DNA from: Pseudomonadota bacterium
GTDB lineage: Bacteria; Pseudomonadota; Alphaproteobacteria; Caulobacterales; Caulobacteraceae
Length of the DNA: 7,222 nucleotides
Assembly: GCA_023445955.1 (NCBI GenBank)
Contig: JAEXJH010000177.1
Span: forward strand, 1-7,222
Direction: 5' to 3'
Shown: in pieces, positions 6,222 to 7,222 of the stretch
Layout: each line of letters opens with the position of its first letter
How positions within the stretch are numbered: the first letter of the stretch is position 1
The notes under the pieces: model-generated
The model's input: the letters and a program-made list of their open reading frames with translations, nothing else
Told to the model about the DNA's origin: nothing
The model's database searches: none
Program-made: the position numbers and the translations under genes

Positions 6222-6248
6222 TTGCCCCACAACGGGTTGCGCTAAACC
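6222..6248 (+). promoter_or_regulatory. Possible second housekeeping promoter upstream of the small RNA
   Basis: TTGCCCC (6222-6228), a 12-nt spacer, then GCTAAACC (6241-6248) resembles the Caulobacter sigma-73 pattern TTGACGS-N10-14-GCTANAWC (5/7 and 7/8). If active it would make a longer transcript reading into the small RNA. It is weaker than the promoter at 6286-6314. Confidence 0.25.
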
Positions 6249-6285
6249 CCTGTCAAAAAATCGACATTAACCAGCAACTTTCTAC

Positions 6286-6314
6286 TTGCCTGTTTTTGCG
6301 TCGCACCCTATAAA
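6286..6314 (+). promoter_or_regulatory. Sigma-70 type promoter of the small RNA
   Basis: TTGCCT (-35, 6286-6291), a 17-nt spacer and TATAAA (-10, 6309-6314) predict a start near 6320-6322. This gives a transcript of about 80-85 nt ending at the terminator, a normal size for the RNA family. The spacer contains TTGCGTCGCAC (6296-6306), the second copy of the inverted repeat, so a bound protein there would overlap RNA polymerase. TTAACCAG at 6267-6274, just upstream, resembles a CtrA half-site. Confidence 0.7.
6296..6306 (-). repeat. Inverted repeat, right copy (TTGCGTCGCAC), within promoter spacer
   Basis: This is the exact reverse complement of 6165-6175. It sits wholly between the -35 and -10 elements of the small-RNA promoter, the classical position for a repressor operator or a MerR-type activator site. 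No known regulator is assigned. Confidence 0.45.
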
Positions 6315-6320
6315 CGACCT

Positions 6321-6405
6321 CGTGAGGCGGCGCTGCCGCTTCTGCCCTTCCTGGGCGTTTCCTCCCTAATGAACTGGCCCGGTGGTTTCACCGGGCTTTT
6401 TTTTT
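6321..6405 (+). ncRNA. suhB/mmgR (alpha-r8) family small regulatory RNA
   Basis: A short stand-alone RNA with its own promoter (6286-6314) and intrinsic terminator. Predicted folding: a 5' hairpin GAGGCGGC/GCCGCTTC (6324-6331 with 6335-6342, one G-U pair), a small hairpin GCCC/GGGC (6344-6347 with 6353-6356), an unpaired TTTCCTCCCT (6358-6367), then the terminator hairpin and nine T. The decamer UUUCCUCCCU is, as I recall, the invariant core of the Sinorhizobium mmgR family (Rfam suhB), and the length and three-hairpin layout also fit. In Sinorhizobium mmgR is an Hfq-associated trans-acting sRNA linked to polyhydroxybutyrate storage. The core resembles the anti-Shine-Dalgarno sequence, so it probably pairs with ribosome-binding sites of target mRNAs. 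The 5' end is inferred from the promoter, to within 2-3 nt. Targets in this organism are unknown. Confidence 0.8.
6377..6405 (+). terminator. Intrinsic terminator ending the small RNA
   Basis: GCCCGGTG (6377-6384) and CACCGGGC (6389-6396) pair perfectly over 8 bp with a GTTT loop, followed by nine T (6397-6405). This is the strongest terminator in the window. It doubles as the 3' hairpin and U-tail of the small RNA, the usual Hfq-binding end. Confidence 0.93.
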
Positions 6406-6524
6406 GGCCTGAGCGGTCCCGGAAGGTCTCGAGCCCATCGAAACGCGTGATCGCGCGAGGGGGTCGGCTTGAGCGCCGCGCGCTAGGAGCCTTTGCTTCC
6501 CTTTGACGTTATCGAAGCTTGGGC

Positions 6525-6529
6525 AGGGG
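6525..6529 (+). promoter_or_regulatory. Ribosome-binding site deciding the GTG start of the sensor kinase
   Basis: AGGGG lies 6 nt before GTG 6536. The frame is open back to a TGA at 6470-6472, so other starts such as TTG 6503 are possible, but only this GTG has a well-spaced Shine-Dalgarno. Confidence 0.6.
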
Positions 6530-6535
6530 ACAGCC

Positions 6536-7222
6536 GTGCAGACCGATGACGAACTGGCCTTGGCCAGGGTCTTTCCAGGCGATAGCGAAATGGCGCGTCA
6601 AATGCGCCGCAAGGATTGGTCGGCGACCCGGCTGGGGCCGCCTGCGACCTGGCCGACCGGGCTGACCACGCCGCTGGCCATGATGCTGACCTCGCGGTTC
6701 GAGATGTGGCTCGGCTGGGGCGAGGACCTCAACTTCTTCTACAACGACGCCTATGCCCCCACGCTCGGGATCAAGCACCCCGACGCGTTGGGCGCGCCAT
6801 TCCGCGAGGTCTGGAAAGAGGTCTATGCCGACGTCGAACCCCAGGTCCGCTCGGTGATGATCGAGGGGCGGCCGACCTGGAACAAGGCGCTGCAGCTGCT
6901 GCTGGAGCGCAGCGGCTATCCTGAAGAGACCTACCACACCTTCACCTACAGCCCGCTGCGCGACGGCGACGTGATCCGGGGGCTGATGTGCATCGTCACC
7001 GAGGAGACCGAGCGGGTCATCAGCGAGCGGCGGCTCGACACCGTGCGCCGGCTGGGCGAGTGCCTGATCGGCGCGGTCACCCAGGACGCCGTGATCCAGG
7101 GGCTGTGCGACGCCCTGGCCAGCAACACCGAGGACTTCCCGTTCGCCCTGGCCTATGTCCACGACGCCATGGGCGGCCTGGTCGGTTGCGCGGCGACGGA
7201 CGAGGCGCGAGGGCTCCTGCAG
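6536..7222 (+). CDS. PAS/GAF sensor kinase, N-terminal part (gene runs off the window)
   Basis: The first 229 residues of a larger signalling protein, still open at base 7222. Residues 27-40 (DWSATRLGPPATWP) are the signature N-terminus of a large group of soluble hybrid histidine kinases. A PAS-like domain follows (about 50-160; FEMWLGWGEDLNFFYNDAY at 55-73, EETYHTFTYSPLRD at 130-143), then a TEETERVISERRL linker helix (155-167) and the start of a GAF-like domain (from about 170; ECLIGAVTQDAVIQGLCDAL). Relatives continue with HisKA, HATPase_c and often a receiver domain, but none of these is visible here, so kinase activity is inferred from architecture. No signal peptide or membrane helix is seen. 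The gene starts 131 bp after the small-RNA terminator, so it needs its own promoter in 6406-6535. I found none there that is convincing. Confidence 0.85.
   Translation, partial: MQTDDELALARVFPGDSEMARQMRRKDWSATRLGPPATWPTGLTTPLAMMLTSRFEMWLGWGEDLNFFYNDAYAPTLGIKHPDALGAPFREVWKEVYADVEPQVRSVMIEGRPTWNKALQLLLERSGYPEETYHTFTYSPLRDGDVIRGLMCIVTEETERVISERRLDTVRRLGECLIGAVTQDAVIQGLCDALASNTEDFPFALAYVHDAMGGLVGCAATDEARGLLQ

Larger units (their letters stand above)
5965..6320. other. Non-coding region: typA leader and regulatory DNA upstream of the small RNA
   Basis: These 356 bp are visibly less GC-rich than the flanking genes and have words such as CTAAAATTAA and TTTTATATAG. I see no credible protein gene. 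The region must hold the typA promoter (minus) and the small-RNA promoter (plus). It contains the typA leader hairpin, the palindrome cluster at 6132-6174, the inverted repeat 6165-6175/6296-6306, and a DnaA-box-like TTATCCACC (6046-6054). Low-scoring minus-strand -10-like words that could serve typA are GCTATATA (6206-6199) and GATAAATC (6050-6043), each 7/8 to the Caulobacter GCTANAWC consensus but without a good -35. Confidence 0.6.

Noticed and set aside
6064..6245. Two tiny plus-strand frames (38 and 22 codons) joined by an ATGA overlap
   Set aside because: The translational-coupling look is attractive, but neither start has a Shine-Dalgarno, codons such as TTA, TTG and AGA are unlike the local genes, and the region is palindrome-rich regulatory DNA.
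6509..7162. 217-codon minus-strand frame opposite the sensor kinase
   Set aside because: The plus-strand frame from GTG 6536 has a clear PAS/GAF signature and a ribosome-binding site; the opposite frame has neither.

Overview
The window looks like a chromosomal stretch of a GC-rich alphaproteobacterium, most likely Caulobacter or a close relative. The evidence is the strong GC3 bias, an aminotransferase of the alphaproteobacterial YbdL-like type, Caulobacter-style promoter words, and a small RNA carrying the core sequence of the alphaproteobacterial suhB/mmgR (alpha-r8) family. I see no phage, transposon, CRISPR array, tRNA or rRNA. The protein-coding genes are all of known families. The most unusual material is in the non-coding DNA between typA and the kinase.

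Layout. At 4-1197 (minus) lies a PLP-dependent class I/II aminotransferase of the methionine/kynurenine aminotransferase group. Its last codons and stop fall inside a double-hairpin repeat at the window edge. At 1272-1520 (plus) is a three-helix GlsB/YeaQ/YmgE membrane protein. It converges with, and shares a CTAG stop-stop overlap with, an 805-residue membrane-anchored PAS-GGDEF-EAL protein (1517-3934, minus, GTG start). Upstream of that gene are a CtrA-like dyad (3987-4001) and the intrinsic terminator of the next gene, typA/bipA (4129-5964, minus), a ribosome-associated GTPase.

The 571-bp gap 5965-6535 is less GC-rich and carries no convincing protein gene. It holds the typA leader with a small hairpin, a run of short palindromes (6132-6174), an 11-bp inverted repeat with one copy inside a sigma-70 type promoter (6286-6314), and an approximately 80-nt small RNA ending in a textbook intrinsic terminator (6321-6405). 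After it, a sensor kinase of the 'DWSxT-LGP' PAS plus GAF type begins at GTG 6536 and runs off the window; its catalytic part is not visible.

Working together: the window holds c-di-GMP turnover at the membrane (PAS-GGDEF-EAL), a probable post-transcriptional regulator (sRNA with an anti-Shine-Dalgarno-like core), a translation/stress GTPase (TypA), a small stress-type membrane protein and a signalling kinase. No shared pathway is proven. Minus-strand typA, the c-di-GMP gene and the aminotransferase are co-directional, with glsB on the opposite strand between the last two.
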